64,000 nucleotides of DNA from Bradyrhizobium erythrophlei (GCF_900129505.1 NZ_LT670818.1:5489001-5553000), one strand, 5' to 3'; positions 47,086 through 56,579 are shown, counted from the stretch's first letter. The notes: generated by a model from the sequence alone, not told the origin. Made by a program: numbers and translations.

Positions 47086-48558
47086 ATGCGAGCGAAAATA
47101 TTCAGATCTGCAAGACTTGCGGGGATTCTGCTGGGCATGGTCCTGCTGACGTTTCTCGTCGTCCGGATCTACGACACGCAGAGGGGACCGCCGCTCAAAC
47201 CGTGGCACACATACATTCCGCACGAACTGCATGCGGAAAAGCTCGAAACGGCGGATTGGAAGCAATATCTGGCGGCCGAGGCAGCGATCTTCGACGACGT
47301 TGAGCGCGAGGTCTCCCGGAAGCTCGAGGTGAGCGATCGCGTGCCGTCCAACCGGTATTTTGACGGCAGTCCGGTCTATCCGGCGCACTTCGTCCAGGAC
47401 TTTAATCGCTCATTCGTGCTCCAGCCGAAGGAAAAAGCGGTCGGTGCTGTCGTGCTTTTGCATGGCCTGACGGATTCCCCCTACAGTCAGCGCCATATCG
47501 CGCGTTTCTATCGTGATCACGGGTTTGTGGCCATTGTGCCGAGGCTCCCGGCGCACGGCACCGTTCCTGCCGCCCTGACCGATGTCGAATGGGAAGATTG
47601 GATGGCGGCGACGCGACTCGCGGTGCGCGAAGCACGCAGCCTCGTGGGGCCGTCCGCGCCATTGCATCTGGTCGGTTTCTCCAATGGTGGAGCGTTGGCT
47701 TTGATGTATGCGCTCGATTCCATCGGCGACGAAAGACTGTCTCGGCCGGATCGCCTTGTATTGATTTCGCCCATGGTCGGCATCACACGCTTCGCAGGCT
47801 TTGCTGGTCTGGCGGGCTTACCGGCGATCCTGCCGGCCTTCGCCAAGGCCGCGTGGCTCGGCATAGTGCCCGAGTTCAATCCGTTCAAATACAATTCGTT
47901 TCCCGTCAACGGCGCACGCCAATCCCATCGCCTGACCCGGGCTTTGCAGCAACGAATCGCTCGTTATGCCCGCACAGACAAATTAGGCCAGCTGCCGCCG
48001 ATCCTCACCTTTCAGTCGCTGATTGACTTCACGGTGAGTACGCGGGCCATCGTATCCGCGCTCTATGCCTATCTTCCCGCGAATAACAGCGAGTTGGTGC
48101 TGTTCGATGTTAACCGTACAGCCAGGTTCGGTCCCTTGCTCCGCCCGAGCACCGACACCGTACTCGCGCGCATCATACCGAGCGGCCCACGGCGCTATCG
48201 CCTCACCATCATTACCAACGCCGATGACGAAAGCGACAATGTGATTGAGCGCGTTACCGAGGCCGATAGTGATGCCGAGACGTCGCATCCCCTCGGGTTA
48301 TCGTATCCGCCGGCATTCTACTCCTTGTCGCACGTTGCGTTGCCATTTCCGATCAGCGACGCTCTGTACGGGATCAAACCGGACCGGTCCGAGAATTTCG
48401 GAGAAAATCTCGGTACTCTGATGCCGAGAGGTGAACGCAACGTCCTGATCGCCAGCCTCGACTCGCTGATGCGGGCATCGTCGAACCCGTTCTTTCCCTA
48501 CATGATTGATCGGATCGGCGAGGGTATTCCCGCCGTGGCCAACCAGCCCGCCCAATAG
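47086..48558 (+). CDS. membrane-anchored alpha/beta hydrolase (S33-like)
   Basis: A 490-residue hydrolase. An N-terminal membrane segment (~residues 10-27) anchors the protein. The oxyanion strand ends VVLLHGLTDSPYSQRH (~122-137) and the nucleophile elbow is VGFSNGGALAL (~196-206). Acid and base are less certain: NADDESD (~378) and SLSHVALPF (~407) are reasonable candidates. It is ~95 bases after the GntP-type gene. Monoacylglycerol-lipase-like, substrate unknown. Confidence 0.85.
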   Translation: MRAKIFRSARLAGILLGMVLLTFLVVRIYDTQRGPPLKPWHTYIPHELHAEKLETADWKQYLAAEAAIFDDVEREVSRKLEVSDRVPSNRYFDGSPVYPAHFVQDFNRSFVLQPKEKAVGAVVLLHGLTDSPYSQRHIARFYRDHGFVAIVPRLPAHGTVPAALTDVEWEDWMAATRLAVREARSLVGPSAPLHLVGFSNGGALALMYALDSIGDERLSRPDRLVLISPMVGITRFAGFAGLAGLPAILPAFAKAAWLGIVPEFNPFKYNSFPVNGARQSHRLTRALQQRIARYARTDKLGQLPPILTFQSLIDFTVSTRAIVSALYAYLPANNSELVLFDVNRTARFGPLLRPSTDTVLARIIPSGPRRYRLTIITNADDESDNVIERVTEADSDAETSHPLGLSYPPAFYSLSHVALPFPISDALYGIKPDRSENFGENLGTLMPRGERNVLIASLDSLMRASSNPFFPYMIDRIGEGIPAVANQPAQ

Positions 48559-48697
48559 GGCAGCGCCAGGTCCTAATGCGCCCGTTGCGCGCCGGGCGCA
48601 GGTATTCTTGCACCGAAATACTGCTCCGAAAATCAATCCGGCATATCGATTCGCGCGCCAGCACGCGAGAGTCGGTCCGAAAAAACCCGAAATGCCT

Positions 48698-48709
48698 GGG
48701 TGAATACCC
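48698..48709. promoter_or_regulatory. small palindrome GGGTGAATACCC upstream of the amidohydrolase gene
   Basis: GGGT-GAAT-ACCC lies ~60 bases before the start of the amidohydrolase gene and resembles the other GGG/CCC dyads of this region (for example GGGAT-GAAT-ATCCC at 60440). It may be a single-site version. Confidence 0.35.
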
Positions 48710-48770
48710 TGATTGCCCGACGAGGCATGCGAATTTAGATGAGCGGAAGGTTCAACCCGGAGGGCGATCC

Positions 48771-50234
48771 ATGTTCTCGTGTACTTCGAATGATGACGCA
48801 GATGTGGTCAAGCACACGGGTTGCCTCTGCCACAGGCCGGAAATCCAGGTCCTGACGCGTCGCGTCAATACGGGTCTCTCGCGACGCGGCTTTGTAGCGG
48901 GAATGACGACCTCAATCGCATCGCTCGGGCTATCCCGACATGCCACCGCACTGGCAGTGCCCGCCCCGCCATCGCGTCCGATCCTGTTCGCGAATTTCCG
49001 GCTATTCGATGGAAAATCGAGCTCCTTGCGCGAGGGGGTTCGTCTGCTTGTCGAAGGCAACCGGATCAAGGCTATCTCGACCGGTAATCCGGCGGCGCCC
49101 GATGGGGCGCAGGTGATCGATTGCGGCGGCCGGGTTCTCATGCCCGGCCTGATCGACGCGCACTGGCATTCCATGTTTGCCAGTCTGCCGCTTTCAAATT
49201 TGCTGACCGGAGATATCGGTTTCATTCATCTGGCTGCCGGCGCTGAGGCCGAGCGTACACTGATGCGCGGCTTCACCACGGTTCGGGATCTCGGCGGCCC
49301 CGTCTTTGCTTTCAAGCAGGCGATCGATCAGGATCTTGTGTCGGGGCCGCGTATTTATCCATCAGGCGCAATGATAACCTCCACGGGCGGGCACGGCGAC
49401 TTGCGTCCGTTATCCGATGTGCCAAGGAGTCCGGCCGGCCCGCCGAGCGCTTTGGAGAAGTCCGGCGCCTCGAATATTGCCGATAGCCCGGATGAGGTTC
49501 GCTTACGTGTGCGCGAGCAGCTCTTTCAGGGGGCGTCGCAGATCAAGCTCGTGGGCGGCGGCGGCGTATCTTCACCGCGCAGCCCGCTGGACATGTCCAC
49601 GCTCAGCGAGGCCGAATTGCGTGCGGGGGTGGAAGCGACCGAAGACAGAAACACGTATGTCGCGGTACATGCATACGCGCCGGCCACGATCCAGCGTGCG
49701 ATCGCCGCGGGGGTCAAGTGCATCGAACATGCGCATCTGATGGACGAAGCAACGGCGAAGCTGATGGCCGACAAGGGCATATGGCTGAGCATTCAGCCCT
49801 TCCTCACAGACGATGACACGGGTGTCTTGGCGGGACCGAGCCGGATCGCCCAGCTTCAGGTCTTCGGCGGAACGGATAACGCGTACAATCTGGCAAAGAA
49901 GTATGAAATCAGGACGGCATTCGGTTCGGATATGCTGTTCTCGGAAAAACTGGCGGCGCGCCAGGGCACGATGCTGACCCATCTGACCAAATGGTACTCG
50001 AACGCCGAAATCCTGACGATGGCGACCGCCACCAATGCCGAGTTGCTCGGCTTGTCCGGTCCTCGTAATCCCTATCCCGGAAAACTGGGAGTCGTGCAGG
50101 AGAACGCGCTTGCGGATCTGTTGCTGCTCGACGGCAATCCCATCGAGAACATCAGGCTTATCGAGGATCCGGCCAAGAATCTTCTCATCATCATGAAGGA
50201 CGGAAGAATCTACAAGAATGCACTCCAACCGTGA
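48771..50234 (+). CDS. exported metal-dependent amidohydrolase
   Basis: A 487-residue amidohydrolase-superfamily protein. A twin-arginine-type leader stands at residues ~38-60 (LSRRGFVAGMTTSIASLG), unusually far from the start, so translation may begin further in. The metal site reads PGLIDAHWHSM (HxH), a lysine/glycine-rich KLVGGGGVSS, VHAYAP (His), CIEHAHLM (His) and FGSDMLF (Asp). Members act as prolidases, imidazolonepropionase-like or organophosphate-hydrolysing enzymes. GGAGGG precedes ATG 48771. Likely periplasmic. Confidence 0.87.
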   Translation: MFSCTSNDDADVVKHTGCLCHRPEIQVLTRRVNTGLSRRGFVAGMTTSIASLGLSRHATALAVPAPPSRPILFANFRLFDGKSSSLREGVRLLVEGNRIKAISTGNPAAPDGAQVIDCGGRVLMPGLIDAHWHSMFASLPLSNLLTGDIGFIHLAAGAEAERTLMRGFTTVRDLGGPVFAFKQAIDQDLVSGPRIYPSGAMITSTGGHGDLRPLSDVPRSPAGPPSALEKSGASNIADSPDEVRLRVREQLFQGASQIKLVGGGGVSSPRSPLDMSTLSEAELRAGVEATEDRNTYVAVHAYAPATIQRAIAAGVKCIEHAHLMDEATAKLMADKGIWLSIQPFLTDDDTGVLAGPSRIAQLQVFGGTDNAYNLAKKYEIRTAFGSDMLFSEKLAARQGTMLTHLTKWYSNAEILTMATATNAELLGLSGPRNPYPGKLGVVQENALADLLLLDGNPIENIRLIEDPAKNLLIIMKDGRIYKNALQP

Positions 50235-50336
50235 GGCCTGGGGGCCGTGCTGGTCTTCTCCAGGATGCTGCGATGGTTTCCCATCGTTTTGATGACCGTT
50301 CCCGGGAAACACCCGTCGTGATCGCTACGTTTCCCG

Positions 50337-50600
50337 CTATCGCCAGCCACAGACGCGGCGGCCCCTGTGCCACCAGCAGACCCATCGGCGACGACGGCGA
50401 CGACGGCGCGGATTTACAACTACGACCCGTACCTCTTTTATCAGTTCGTCTAATTCAGCGCCCGCCGGTTTGGGGATGCCTGTTGGGGCCGCTTCGAGGG
50501 CTTTTGGGGCCACAGCCCAGCCGACCGTCGTCACGCCAACCGCAGCAACAGCGGCGCCCGCCAGCACATCAGTGAGCATCGCGCGGCGACTCATATCCAT
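50337..50600 (-). CDS. small exported protein with arginine-rich C-terminal tail
   Basis: An 87-residue protein. The start MDMSRRAMLTDVLAGAAVAAVG is a twin-arginine-like leader, a short linker (EAAPTGIPKPAGAELDELI) follows, and the end is a run of eight arginines then WVCWWHRGRRVCGWR. Bradyrhizobium genomes contain several proteins of this design, sometimes labelled protamine-like. GGAGCAG precedes the start. The tail could bind nucleic acid, polyanionic polymer or membrane; function is unknown. Confidence 0.75.
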   Translation of the reverse strand: MDMSRRAMLTDVLAGAAVAAVGVTTVGWAVAPKALEAAPTGIPKPAGAELDELIKEVRVVVVNPRRRRRRRRWVCWWHRGRRVCGWR

Positions 50601-51015
50601 ATGTCTGCTCCGTTTCTCAAGACACCAAACGGCAAAACGAATCTTGCCGACTTGCAATTGGGATAGCCGTACAGATTCAAGTGCACCGTTGTCGCGGTGA
50701 CGCAATTTGTCGGCCCATCCGGCGTCAAGAAGAATGCATGGCCGCTCCGACGTCCGCTATCGGGTGATCACCTTAGGGCACGAACGATATCACCTCAGCG
50801 GCAAGGCGTGGGGCTTGGTCGGCTCTCGCGCGATACATCCATCGCCGCTTGTGGCCTGCGCGGGCTCGCCGAAAGTTCCGTTATGAGCGCAGCAACCTCA
50901 GTCAGCAATCTGCCGGAAGACCTGTGGCTCACGGCCGAATTAACCGAGATTACGATGCGTACATCATTACATGATTGTCACTGGAATTCCCGGCATGCCG
51001 AATTATAGACAGCCG
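50601..51015. other. divergent intergenic region with dyad, no gene
   Basis: 415 bases between the arginine-tailed protein (minus) and the DUF6894 gene (plus). It holds the dyad at 50763-50794. No ORF with a ribosome site and normal composition was seen. Confidence 0.5.
50763..50794. promoter_or_regulatory. dyad B of the recurrent type
   Basis: GGTGATCACC (50763-50772, itself a perfect palindrome) and CGATATCACC (50785-50794) flank TTAGGGCACGAA. The site aligns with 44249-44281 across the spacer and into the following CTCA. Confidence 0.5.
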
Positions 51016-51258
51016 ATGCGTTACTTTTTCCACATCTTTGACGGTCCGAAAGTGTTTCCGGACGAGGGCGGGAGCAGCCTCTCGGGTCCCGAGATCGCCG
51101 TGATTCAGGCCAAGGCCCTTGCGCGCGAATTGACGAAGGCTGGCGCGCTCTGTCGATCCAATCTGGTTCTGGTGCTGGATGAGACCGGCAGCATTGTTTT
51201 CAAATGTTGGGCTGCGTGCCATGAGCCACGGCCCACCAACGCTTGGCAGGCAGGGTAA
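51016..51258 (+). CDS. DUF6894-like small protein
   Basis: An 80-residue soluble protein starting MRYFFHIFDGPKVFPDEGG, the typical start of the DUF6894 group (MxRYFFHxxDG...D..G). Helix IQAKALARELTKAG and a final beta hairpin follow. An in-frame ATG at 50995 gives seven more residues; neither has a strong ribosome site. Such proteins are numerous in Bradyrhizobium and related genera and have no known function. Confidence 0.75.
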   Translation: MRYFFHIFDGPKVFPDEGGSSLSGPEIAVIQAKALARELTKAGALCRSNLVLVLDETGSIVFKCWAACHEPRPTNAWQAG

Positions 51259-51472
51259 GACCAGATGGCTGCCGAGGCGTCTTTTCGCTAGCGACCGGCT
51301 GCCAGCGTGCGTTTCAGAAGGCGCAAACACCCTGACCGCGCCGCCGCTCATGCTGGAGCGGGCGCCGGTAAACCCGGTTTTCCGACTTCATTGAACTATC
51401 AAAGGCGATTCCCAGGCGCGGGCAGCCGGGCCGCAGTCCATTGAGCGAACCGTTTCCGAGCGAGACCATGCG

Positions 51473-51712
51473 CTACTTCCGCAGTCTTCGGTCGTTGTGC
51501 GCGTCGTCGTCGTATCCTCGACGATTGCTGTGAAACATCAGAGCCATCAGCCCAACTCCAATCGCGATGGCCACGATGGCGCCCAGTCCCATTGCAACAT
51601 AGCCGTATGTTGGCATCGATGGCGTTCGTGCCCAGACATTGACACCATACCAAACGACGATGGCCAGGATGCCCAGCAATGCCGCGATGATAATCCAGTG
51701 ACCCGCGCGCAT
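51473..51712 (-). CDS. small two-segment membrane protein
   Basis: A 79-residue protein with two membrane segments (IIIAALLGILAIVVWYGVNVW, in parts, and VAMGLGAIVAIAIGVGLMALMF), then a polar tail with DDDAHNDRR. GGGAAG lies at good spacing before the start. No named family recognised. It lies in a row of minus-strand stress-type genes (DUF992, BI-1) but is not tightly linked to them. Confidence 0.7.
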   Translation of the reverse strand: MRAGHWIIIAALLGILAIVVWYGVNVWARTPSMPTYGYVAMGLGAIVAIAIGVGLMALMFHSNRRGYDDDAHNDRRLRK

Positions 51713-51782
51713 GATCTTCCCTGATGCAATTCCTTGAACCGAGAAACGAGTATGCTCGCCGCGAGCACCCGTCTTGACTCGA

Positions 51783-52253
51783 TCACCGCAGAGTCAAATT
51801 CGCCACACCCAGGGCCAGATTGATTCCAATCAGGCCTTCAACCGACAGCGGCTGGAGGACTACGGACCGTCGGGAGCCGCCGATCAGCAACTTGGCCCCC
51901 AGGCCGAGGCCGAGAGCAACGTTGCCGCTGGCACCGACGTAGCTCCCTCTTAGCGTCCCCCTGCCGATTTGACTGTTTCGCGCAAAAACGCGCCAGAGCA
52001 GCGTTCCGCCTCGGGTGATGCCGATATCAAGACCCAGCCGTCGAATGAGGCCCGTGTAAATGTATTGTCGTCCGTCACTGGCGAGGAAAACGCATCGCAT
52101 CTCCTGACGCGAGCCGAGAACCAGTCCCACTCTCGCACTCGTATCGCATGTCAGTGTGCCCACTCGGAAAGGCTCGCGTGCATCGGCAGCTGCCGACGCC
52201 AGAAAAGCGATCGAAAACACAAACAGGATGGTCCATATGCGAGGCGTAGACAT
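51783..52253 (-). CDS. DUF992 family exported protein
   Basis: A 156-residue protein with a signal peptide (cleaved near ADAREP, ~residue 26) and the DUF992 pattern: VGTLTCDTSARVGLVLGSRQEMRCVF, then YTGLIRRLGLDIGITRGGTLLWRVFA and a glycine-rich repeat-like end. Two cysteines (~36, 54) may form a disulfide. DUF992 proteins are periplasmic and of unknown function, common in Rhizobiales. Confidence 0.85.
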   Translation of the reverse strand: MSTPRIWTILFVFSIAFLASAAADAREPFRVGTLTCDTSARVGLVLGSRQEMRCVFLASDGRQYIYTGLIRRLGLDIGITRGGTLLWRVFARNSQIGRGTLRGSYVGASGNVALGLGLGAKLLIGGSRRSVVLQPLSVEGLIGINLALGVANLTLR

Positions 52254-52284
52254 TGCACACGAGCCTGCGGCGCGAGGAACCGCT

Positions 52285-52998
52285 TCAGCGTCTGCTCCCG
52301 ACTAGCCGGAGCATCAGCATGAACAAATTGATGAAGTTGAGATACAGCGACAGAGCGCCCATGACGGCCTTGCGACCCGCGGTAGCTTGGTCATCGTTTG
52401 GATCATGCATCCCCTTGATCCGCTGGGTATCGTAGGCAGTGAGGCCCGCAAATACGCCAACGCCGATAATGGAGATCACCCAGTCGAGTCCGCTGGACCT
52501 CAGGAACATGTTTACCAGGCTTGCGATCACGACACCGATCAAACCCATAAACAGGAACGTGCCGAATCCCGATAGGTCCTGCCGCGTAGTATAGCCAAAC
52601 AGGCTGAGGCCGCCGAAGGTCGCTGCCGAGATGAAGAACACACGAGTAATCGAGGAGTTAGTATAGATATGAAATATCGTCGAAAGCGACACCCCGACCA
52701 ACGCCGCATAGATGAAAAACAGGTACCGCGCAGTTTGCACCGAGAGGGTGTTTATGCGGGCACTGATAAAGAACACCAAGCCGAGTGGAGCCAATATGAA
52801 GATCCACATCAGCGGACTTTGAAGCAGCTCCGGACCGGTGAGCCGATATGTCAGCATCGCAGCGAGGGCGGTCAGGCCAACGCCAGCAGCCATGTAATTG
52901 TAGACGCGTAACATGTGAGCGCGAAGGCCCACATCAGGTTCCGCGACAGCTCCGCGGAGGGTGCCGGGCGCGGCCGGGTTTTGATCGAAATTCGACAT
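52285..52998 (-). CDS. Bax inhibitor-1/YccA family membrane protein
   Basis: A 237-residue protein with seven membrane segments. N-terminal RAHMLRVYNYMAAGVGLTALAAM and FGGLSLFGYTTRQDLSGFGTFLFMGLIG are typical of BI-1 (YbhL/YccA), as is the C-terminal FAGLTAYDTQRIKGM with the conserved aspartate. AAGGAGGA precedes ATG 52998; the longer frame upstream is not needed. Bacterial homologues are pH-sensitive calcium leak channels or FtsH modulators. Confidence 0.93.
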   Translation of the reverse strand: MSNFDQNPAAPGTLRGAVAEPDVGLRAHMLRVYNYMAAGVGLTALAAMLTYRLTGPELLQSPLMWIFILAPLGLVFFISARINTLSVQTARYLFFIYAALVGVSLSTIFHIYTNSSITRVFFISAATFGGLSLFGYTTRQDLSGFGTFLFMGLIGVVIASLVNMFLRSSGLDWVISIIGVGVFAGLTAYDTQRIKGMHDPNDDQATAGRKAVMGALSLYLNFINLFMLMLRLVGSRR

Positions 52999-53401
52999 GG
53001 CCGTTATCCTCCTTGACCAGAGTTGCTTCACGGGAGGCCACGAGCTTGCCTGCGTTGCTGGCCCTAAGGACCGCCGCGACATCGCGAATTGGACCAGATA
53101 TCCGAAGCTGCCACCATCGGGGAAAACCCTCGGCTCCGGCGGTAGGGTGTGGCCTTGCGCTCCTCGCTGGTGTTTTCGATTCGGCAGCAAATTCGCTCGA
53201 GAATTTCTGTTTAGGCAAGTTTGCGTCAAATGGAGTTGCCGTCGATTCCATTTCGCGCGGAAGCGCGGCTTCTTGTTGGCGCGCGCTGTTCCTTGCTAGG
53301 ATGTTTCGACGAGGGCACGGCAATACGACCAACCTCTGCAGCGAGGCCGCCCGGACTGGAACTCCATGCATCGATTGTTAACGTGGAAGAAGGAGGCCGT
53401 G
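52999..53401. other. divergent intergenic region, no gene seen
   Basis: 403 bases between the BI-1 gene and a small exported-protein gene. Frames crossing it have unnatural composition. No repeat or strong palindrome was noticed. Confidence 0.4.
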
Positions 53402-53626
53402 ATGATCCGTAAGACAATGCTCTGCATCTTGGCTGCCGGTGGTCTCGTCGGTCTGGCAGCTCAGCCATCGGGCGTCAGAGCACTCACGTCAGGTGACGGG
53501 AATCGAATCGTGGCTTCATCCGAGAAGACGGCCGCCGAAGTACCTCCGCCGCATCCTCGTGCCCGGGCGGGTCGTCACTGGCGTCATCGAGGCGGGAGGC
53601 ACCCTTTCTACGGCAGTGGACATTAG
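53402..53626 (+). CDS. small exported His/Arg-rich protein
   Basis: A 74-residue protein. Signal peptide MIRKTMLCILAAGGLVGLAA (cleaved near AQPSGVRA). The mature end is rich in Pro, His, Arg and Gly (PPPHPRARAGRHWRHRGGRH). AGGAGG precedes ATG 53402. Exported proteins of this design are frequent in Bradyrhizobium; function unknown, possibly metal or surface binding. Confidence 0.7.
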   Translation: MIRKTMLCILAAGGLVGLAAQPSGVRALTSGDGNRIVASSEKTAAEVPPPHPRARAGRHWRHRGGRHPFYGSGH

Positions 53627-53923
53627 CCAGGCTACAACAGGCGAGGTCGCCTGACCTCTCGAGATGAGATATCGCTTCCTCAATCTGTATCATCGGCGGG
53701 TCGGATCGGCCAAACAAGGTTCAATGGGCCGGCGGAGCGTCTGAGCGCCCGCGGTTTGCCAATCACCTATACGACTGGCTGAACAGTTTTCCGGGCCCTT
53801 ACGGACAGGTGTTGATCAACCTTGTGCGGCTCTATCCTGGGCAACTCGATGACCGCGGCTCGCGATGCCGCTCGCCGCAGGGCATTCCTCTTCTTGATCA
53901 TTTGTGAGGGGGGCTTCCCACGG
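53627..53923. other. intergenic, possible gene remnant
   Basis: 297 bases between convergent genes. One plus-strand frame reads NHLYDWLNSFPGPYGQVLIN, which looks protein-like but has no start or ribosome site, so it may be a fragment. Confidence 0.35.
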
Positions 53924-54526
53924 TTACTCCGGCGATCCCGAATATGAGGCGTGTCTCTCCTCGGCTTTAGTGTGATGCGTCGGGCCTCGGCGCGACCAGT
54001 AGGCTATGACGAGGCCAATGAAGGCTATTACGGCCAAAACCAAAAAAAGCGCAGACTGCTTGACCCAGGAGATCGCCGGCACGGCCAAGACCAACGCGAA
54101 GCCGAGAAAGCAGATTGGTATTGACGGCAGGTTGAGGCCGGCCAGAAATGTGCCGAGCGCAAGCAATATCAGGAGCACGAGGCTGGTAGCCATCGCCGGG
54201 AAAAGCTGTTGAACTCCGGACAAGAGCAGAACATTCATCGCGACCAGGACGGCTGCCCAATGAATCGCTTGCGTCCATATCAGCCGCATACGGGCGTTTC
54301 TATCGTCAGTTTCCCCCCAGACTGTCAGCACGCATGCGAGCCCGGTCATAATCCCCAGGAACTCCCAATAACCCACCAGAGGCCGATGCGAAATGTTGGT
54401 GTAAGCCACGCCGATAATCGCCAGCGCAAGTATGGCCAGGAAGGGTAACTGAGAACGAAGGAAGCCACCTCTCGAGGTGCTATCACCGGAATCACTTTGA
54501 CCTGGGGGCGCATCAAGGTCGCTCAT
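53924..54526 (-). CDS. membrane protein of unknown function, five segments
   Basis: A 200-residue protein with a ~22-residue polar start and about five membrane segments (LPFLAILALAIIGVAYTN, EFLGIMTGLACVLTVWG, AIHWAAVLVAMNVLLLSG, ATSLVLLILLALGTFLAGLN, SALFLVLAVIAFIGLVIAYW). The C-terminus is basic. ATG 54526 is chosen; a GTG 18 codons upstream is possible. No family recognised. Divergent from the APC antiporter. Confidence 0.75.
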   Translation of the reverse strand: MSDLDAPPGQSDSGDSTSRGGFLRSQLPFLAILALAIIGVAYTNISHRPLVGYWEFLGIMTGLACVLTVWGETDDRNARMRLIWTQAIHWAAVLVAMNVLLLSGVQQLFPAMATSLVLLILLALGTFLAGLNLPSIPICFLGFALVLAVPAISWVKQSALFLVLAVIAFIGLVIAYWSRRGPTHHTKAEERHASYSGSPE

Positions 54527-55058
54527 GGATGGACCATTCGATCTTTTGGCCGCCGCCTCTCTCGTCCTGCTGTGCTGCACGGATGGACGACGAGCCGTTC
54601 CCGACGGGCTAATGCAAGTTGCAGGCGCAGAGAATGCGTCTCTCGTGCAGCAACATACTGCGCCTTTGCCGCACCTTGTGTAATCAGGTGAATCCCGGAC
54701 GAGCAGGGAATCACCCGGACGACAGGGCTCCCAGCGAGTTCGCCGCCCGAGTTTGGGGATCCGGCGGGAGGGCCACGCAGACGAGGGCTCTTGCCGCGCA
54801 GCACGATGACCACTCCGCGAGCGCGGGCGTTGCGCAATTGATTGTATGTGGTGCCACAGCGAGCGAAAGCTCGCGATGCATCTCTTTGATCAAGGCGTTT
54901 TCGCGTGGCGCATGCCTAACGACCCTACTGGTTGAACAATCTTCCGCAGACTAGGGATTAACCCTGACTGACAGGGCGTCGCGACCGATCTAGAACCAAC
55001 TATTCCTGCGTTTCTGCTGCCGTCCGCGAATGTCGTCATCGAACTGGGCCCCAACGGT
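54527..55058. other. divergent intergenic region with two dyads
   Basis: 532 bases without a convincing gene. It contains a strong dyad at 54687-54715 and AGGGATTAACCCT at 54953-54965, ~95 bases before the antiporter start. Confidence 0.5.
54687..54715. promoter_or_regulatory. dyad C of the recurrent type
   Basis: GGTGAATCCC (54687-54696) and GGGAATCACC (54706-54715) are inverted repeats matching at 9 of 10 positions, separated by nine bases (GGACGAGCA). This is the most symmetric member of the set. Confidence 0.55.
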
Positions 55059-56501
55059 ATGGCGGAACCTCAATCGAATTCTTCGGAACAGAAACTCTCT
55101 CTCGGCGCACTCATCGCCCTCGTAGTGGGCTCGATGATCGGATCCGGCATCTTTGCCCTGCCGTCGTCGTTCGGCCGCGCTACCGGAGCTCTCGGTGGCT
55201 TAATTGCCTGGAGCATCGCGGGTGTCGGAATGCTGTTCCTGGCCTTCGTCTTTCAGACGCTCTCTCGGCGCAAGCCCGAACTGAATTCCGGCATCTATGC
55301 CTACGCCAAAGCAGGGTTTGGGGAATATGCCGGGTTCGCGTCGGCGGCGGGATACTGGATGGGCTGCTGTCTTGCCGATGTCGCCTGCCTTGTTCTCATC
55401 AAGGCGACGATGGGGCAGTTCTTTCCGATCTTTGGCGATGGCACTACCCCCACCGCGATCGCCGCTGCATCGGCGCTGCTGTGGGGCGTTCATTTCTTGA
55501 TCCTGCGCGGCATCAAGGAAGCGGCAGCCCTCAATACTATTGCCACGTACGCCAAGCTTGTACCAATATTGCTCTTCATCATCATCGTCGTATTTGCATT
55601 CAAAGCCGATGTTTTCGCACAGAATTTCTGGGGCGGCGAAGACGCGACTTTCGCCAATGTGTCGAGCCAGGTTCGCAATACCATGCTCGTCACCGTGTTC
55701 GTTTTTGTCGGTATTGAAGGCGCCAGCGTCTACTCGCGCTATGCAAAAAACCGGAACGATGTTGGAATTGCAACCGTAACCGGCTTCCTTGGCGTGCTTT
55801 GTCTGCTCGTTCTCGTCACCATGCTGTCCTACGGAATCCTGCCGCGCCCGGAGCTGGCTGCGCTCGCCAAGCCTTCCATGGCAGGTGTGCTGGAAGCGAT
55901 CGTCGGACATTGGGGCAAGGTCTTCATCAGCGTTGGTCTTCTGATTTCCGTTCTCGGCAACTATCTATCCTGGTCATTGCTCGCTGCCGAGGTTGTTCAC
56001 TCTGCCGCGGTAAATCACACGATGCCGTCGTTCCTGGCCCGCGAGAACAACAAAAAAGTTCCCGTGGGCGCGCTTTGGCTGACAAACATCGCGATTCAAA
56101 TGTTCTTGCTTGTTACGTATTTCGCAGAGTACGCATTCAATCTCGCGCTGAAGATGACGAGCTCAATGACGCTAATCCCATATTTGTTGGTAGCGGCGTA
56201 TGGGCTGAAATTGGCGTGGACTGGGGAAACCTACGGAACCGATTCACGGAGTCGCTTCCTCGACTGTATACGTGCCGGCATAGCGACGATCTACGCGGCC
56301 GGGATGATCTACGCTGGTGGCCGAGCACTTCTGCTCTTGGCGGCGCTGCTCTACGGGCCCGGAACGGCGTTGTTTGTCATTGCCAGGCTGGAGCAGAAAA
56401 AGACGGCGTTTACGATCATTGAGGCGATAATGTTCGGCGCCATCCTCGTTGCGGCCGGTATCGGCCTGTATAGCCTCGCGACTGGCATCATCTCCATATA
56501 G
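55059..56501 (+). CDS. APC-family basic amino acid/polyamine antiporter (ArcD-like)
   Basis: A 480-residue transporter with twelve to thirteen membrane segments. LGALIALVVGSMIGSGIFALPSSFGRATGA is the APA start with the GSGIF substrate loop, and VFVFVGIEGASVYSRYAKNRNDVGIAT is the segment-6 region typical of arginine:ornithine or lysine:cadaverine exchangers. No arc genes are adjacent. Such exchangers can support acid tolerance, which would suit the stress-type neighbours. Confidence 0.9.
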   Translation: MAEPQSNSSEQKLSLGALIALVVGSMIGSGIFALPSSFGRATGALGGLIAWSIAGVGMLFLAFVFQTLSRRKPELNSGIYAYAKAGFGEYAGFASAAGYWMGCCLADVACLVLIKATMGQFFPIFGDGTTPTAIAAASALLWGVHFLILRGIKEAAALNTIATYAKLVPILLFIIIVVFAFKADVFAQNFWGGEDATFANVSSQVRNTMLVTVFVFVGIEGASVYSRYAKNRNDVGIATVTGFLGVLCLLVLVTMLSYGILPRPELAALAKPSMAGVLEAIVGHWGKVFISVGLLISVLGNYLSWSLLAAEVVHSAAVNHTMPSFLARENNKKVPVGALWLTNIAIQMFLLVTYFAEYAFNLALKMTSSMTLIPYLLVAAYGLKLAWTGETYGTDSRSRFLDCIRAGIATIYAAGMIYAGGRALLLLAALLYGPGTALFVIARLEQKKTAFTIIEAIMFGAILVAAGIGLYSLATGIISI

Positions 56502-56579
56502 TGCGCTGTAGTTCCAGGACGGAGAGGCAGATCGCGCGCGCCGGCCAGAGGCTGGCGAACAGGGCCGGTGAGGCAGCCT

